Positions 5,447 to 6,865 of a stretch of DNA of 6,865 nt are shown piece by piece. The position numbers were made by a program, and so were the translations under genes. How positions within the stretch are numbered: position 1 is the stretch's first letter; every line of letters begins with the position of its first letter. The notes under the pieces are model-generated. The model worked only from the letters and a program-made list of their open reading frames with translations. It did not search any database and was not told where the DNA came from. Origin of the DNA: JANPLN01 sp043757265. Its GTDB lineage: Bacteria; Bdellovibrionota; Bdellovibrionia; Bdellovibrionales; JAGQZY01. Location: assembly GCA_043757265.1 (NCBI GenBank), contig JAYUQP010000121.1:1-6865 (forward strand). The letters run 5' to 3'.

Positions 5447-5466
5447 GCTATTTTGAAGTGTCACAA
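5438..5466 (-). promoter_or_regulatory. Possible promoter of the metalloprotease gene
   Basis: On the minus strand, TTGTGA (5461-5466), a 17-bp spacer and TATATT (5438-5443) match sigma70 boxes at 4/6 and 5/6. The leader would be about 150 nt. The -10 lies inside the palindrome at 5428-5446, so a protein bound there would block it. Confidence 0.35.
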
Positions 5467-5519
5467 TTATAGACATATGCCAGTTGTCGCAAAGACAATT
5501 TGGGGCTTAAACTAAAAAG

Positions 5520-6194
5520 ATGCACTCCATACTAATAGTAGAAGACGACACCACCATTTCGAATCACATCAAGCATTTACTATTGAAAGAGTCCTGCACT
5601 GTTCAGCAAATAATGGATGCGGCGTCTTTTTTGGAATTTGTACCGCGAAAAACCCAATACGATGGAATTATTCTCGATCGCTTGGTTGGCGCTTATGATA
5701 CGAAGCAATTTTTAAAACAGATTAAATCCAACAACCCACAGGCTTGCCTACTCATAGTGTCTGCCATAAACACCCCCGCCGAGCGTGCAGAACTTATAAA
5801 TCTTGGCGCCGACGACTACATCGGAAAACCATTTGTTGATCAGGAGTTGCTAGCGCGGATAAAATCTTTGTTACGGCGAGGCACCACCCAGCGATCGCAG
5901 TACCGCCAACTAAAAAACGCAGTTCTTGATTTAGAAAAACGACTGCTTATTTGCGGCGAAAAATCAGAAATGCTACCCAGTAAAGAGTTTATGCTGCTAA
6001 AAGTCCTATCCGATGATGTCGGGAAAGTGTTCGATAAGAATTTTCTCCTCGAGACTGTCTGGGGCGTGGACAGCTCGGTAGAGAGCAACGTACTTGAAGT
6101 GACAATTGGTAATCTTCGTAAAAAAATCATACAGATGAACGCCGACTTTCAGATAAAAAACATGCGCAACTCAGGATACTGGATTGAGATTTAG
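5520..6194 (+). CDS. OmpR/PhoB-family response regulator
   Basis: This 224-residue protein is the usual length for the family. The receiver domain (1-118) has the acidic pocket E8-D9-D10 (ILIVEDD), the phospho-acceptor Asp53 (IILD), a switch Ser81 (LLIVSA) and Lys103 in IGKPF. The output domain (about 127-224) is a winged helix. It has the SKEFMLLKVLSDDVGKVFDKNFLLETVWG segment, the recognition helix around ESNVLEVTIGNLRKKI, and the final hairpin IKNMRNSGYWIEI, all typical of the OmpR/PhoB class. It would be phosphorylated by the kinase encoded immediately downstream and bind direct repeats or palindromes in target promoters. The ATG at 5520 has no strong ribosome binding site (AAAAAG upstream). 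TTGTC-N5-GACAA (5484-5498) lies in its leader and could be a regulatory site. The protease gene diverges from it. Confidence 0.92.
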   Translation: MHSILIVEDDTTISNHIKHLLLKESCTVQQIMDAASFLEFVPRKTQYDGIILDRLVGAYDTKQFLKQIKSNNPQACLLIVSAINTPAERAELINLGADDYIGKPFVDQELLARIKSLLRRGTTQRSQYRQLKNAVLDLEKRLLICGEKSEMLPSKEFMLLKVLSDDVGKVFDKNFLLETVWGVDSSVESNVLEVTIGNLRKKIIQMNADFQIKNMRNSGYWIEI

Positions 6195-6865
6195 ATACTT
6201 TTTCATCATTGGAGTGGTTCTCTTCATAGTTTCGCTGATTACCATTGTAGGTCTTTATTTTATCCAAATGAACGAGCGAAAAGAATCCATCGACTCTCGC
6301 TTGTACGAGACCGCGCAAATCCTTCTGAGCTCGGATATTCTAGATAGCCCGCACATCGACATGGACAAAGCGAAACAGTTTTTAGAATTTAACGTGGGCA
6401 AAGGACAGTCGGAAAATTTTTTTCTCGTTCGTAATTCTGCCGGCAGAATTTTGTACAAGTATAATATTTTAGCTACCGAGTTTGAGTATATTCCGCTTGA
6501 AGACACCTGGCACACCGTAAACCATCCCGAAAAGTACATCCGTGTGTTAAGCATCAATCTGCCCAAGCTTGAAGACCGCTCTTTACAGGTGGGAATAATT
6601 ATCAATAAACAACTGATCATCCCGCAGTTTTTTTCAAAAATAACCTGGCTGACGCTCCTTCTTACAAATGGCATTGGAATCTTAATTGCGTGGGGTCTTG
6701 CAAACTTTCTTACCCGCCCGATTCGGCGGTTGTCGGAATTTTTAAATAAAAACGCGCAAATCGAAAATGGAACATTTTCGATTCAGGCAGTGACCGATAG
6801 CGAAATCCGCTCTACGCCAACAAGTGAAGATGAGTTTGACCAACTGATAGTCTCGATCAATCAGC
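6184..6865 (+). CDS. Sensor histidine kinase, N-terminal part (cut by window end)
   Basis: The frame is open from the previous stop at 6154-6156 to the window end. The start is TTG 6184-6186, preceded by AGGA (6173-6176) with 7-nt spacing. It overlaps the end of the response-regulator gene by 11 nt, so the pair is co-transcribed and probably translationally coupled. The 227 visible residues contain a basic start (MRFRYF), membrane segment 1 (about 6-27), an extracytoplasmic sensor region of about 125 residues (28-153) with a PAS/Cache-like strand pattern (FFLVRNSAGRILYKY), and membrane segment 2 (WLTLLLTNGIGILIAWGLANFL, about 155-176). A HAMP linker then starts at TRPIRRLSEFL and includes DEFDQLIVSINQ. 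The dimerisation/His and ATPase domains lie beyond the window. The sensor region has no family that I recognise, so the signal is unknown. Confidence 0.88.
   Translation, partial: MRFRYFFIIGVVLFIVSLITIVGLYFIQMNERKESIDSRLYETAQILLSSDILDSPHIDMDKAKQFLEFNVGKGQSENFFLVRNSAGRILYKYNILATEFEYIPLEDTWHTVNHPEKYIRVLSINLPKLEDRSLQVGIIINKQLIIPQFFSKITWLTLLLTNGIGILIAWGLANFLTRPIRRLSEFLNKNAQIENGTFSIQAVTDSEIRSTPTSEDEFDQLIVSINQ

Noticed and set aside
6255..6674. Minus-strand frame of 139 codons opposite the kinase
   Set aside because: It is antisense to a kinase with two membrane spans and a HAMP linker in the expected order directly after its response regulator.

Overview
The window looks like the chromosome of a Gram-negative bacterium. 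It encodes a lipobox-bearing lipoprotein, a two-pass sensor kinase and a small protein with a signal peptide. Gene density is moderate, genes lie on both strands, and several starts are GTG or TTG with strong AGGAGG-type ribosome binding sites. The style of the small secreted and conserved-hypothetical proteins recalls Bdellovibrio-like predatory bacteria (Bdellovibrionota). That is recollection of family style rather than a search result, so the taxonomic call is tentative.

Layout. Positions 1-294 (+) hold the C-terminal Smr domain of MutS2, cut by the window edge. Between it and the convergent genes that follow is a perfect 27-bp inverted repeat with a 3-nt loop (465-521). Positions 536-2736 (-) form a likely three-gene unit, read from right to left. 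It contains a small secreted protein, then a remarkable protein with about 20 in-phase 11-residue repeats ending in an Hsp20/alpha-crystallin domain, then a SAM-dependent methyltransferase only 12 nt downstream. Positions 2838-2920 hold 2.6 copies of a 32-bp tandem repeat that runs into the 3' end of an unrecognised 121-aa gene (2912-3277, -). Divergent from that gene is a 277-aa acidic protein (3403-4236, +) made of two copies of one domain and preceded by a good sigma70-type promoter. A small unrecognised gene (4308-4550, -) and a matrixin-like zinc-metalloprotease lipoprotein (4647-5279, -) follow. A 240-bp AT-rich region with a perfect 19-bp palindrome then separates the protease from a divergent two-component system: an OmpR-type response regulator (5520-6194, +) and an overlapping sensor histidine kinase (6184 to the window end, +), truncated after its HAMP domain.

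How the genes may work together. The Hsp20/hendecad-repeat protein suggests a stress or envelope-protection role, but its link to the methyltransferase is known only from spacing. The secreted protease lies divergent from the two-component system across a palindromic region, so it is a natural candidate target of that system. The most unusual items are the hendecad-Hsp20 fusion, the two repeat elements (465-521 and 2838-2920) and the duplicated-domain protein.
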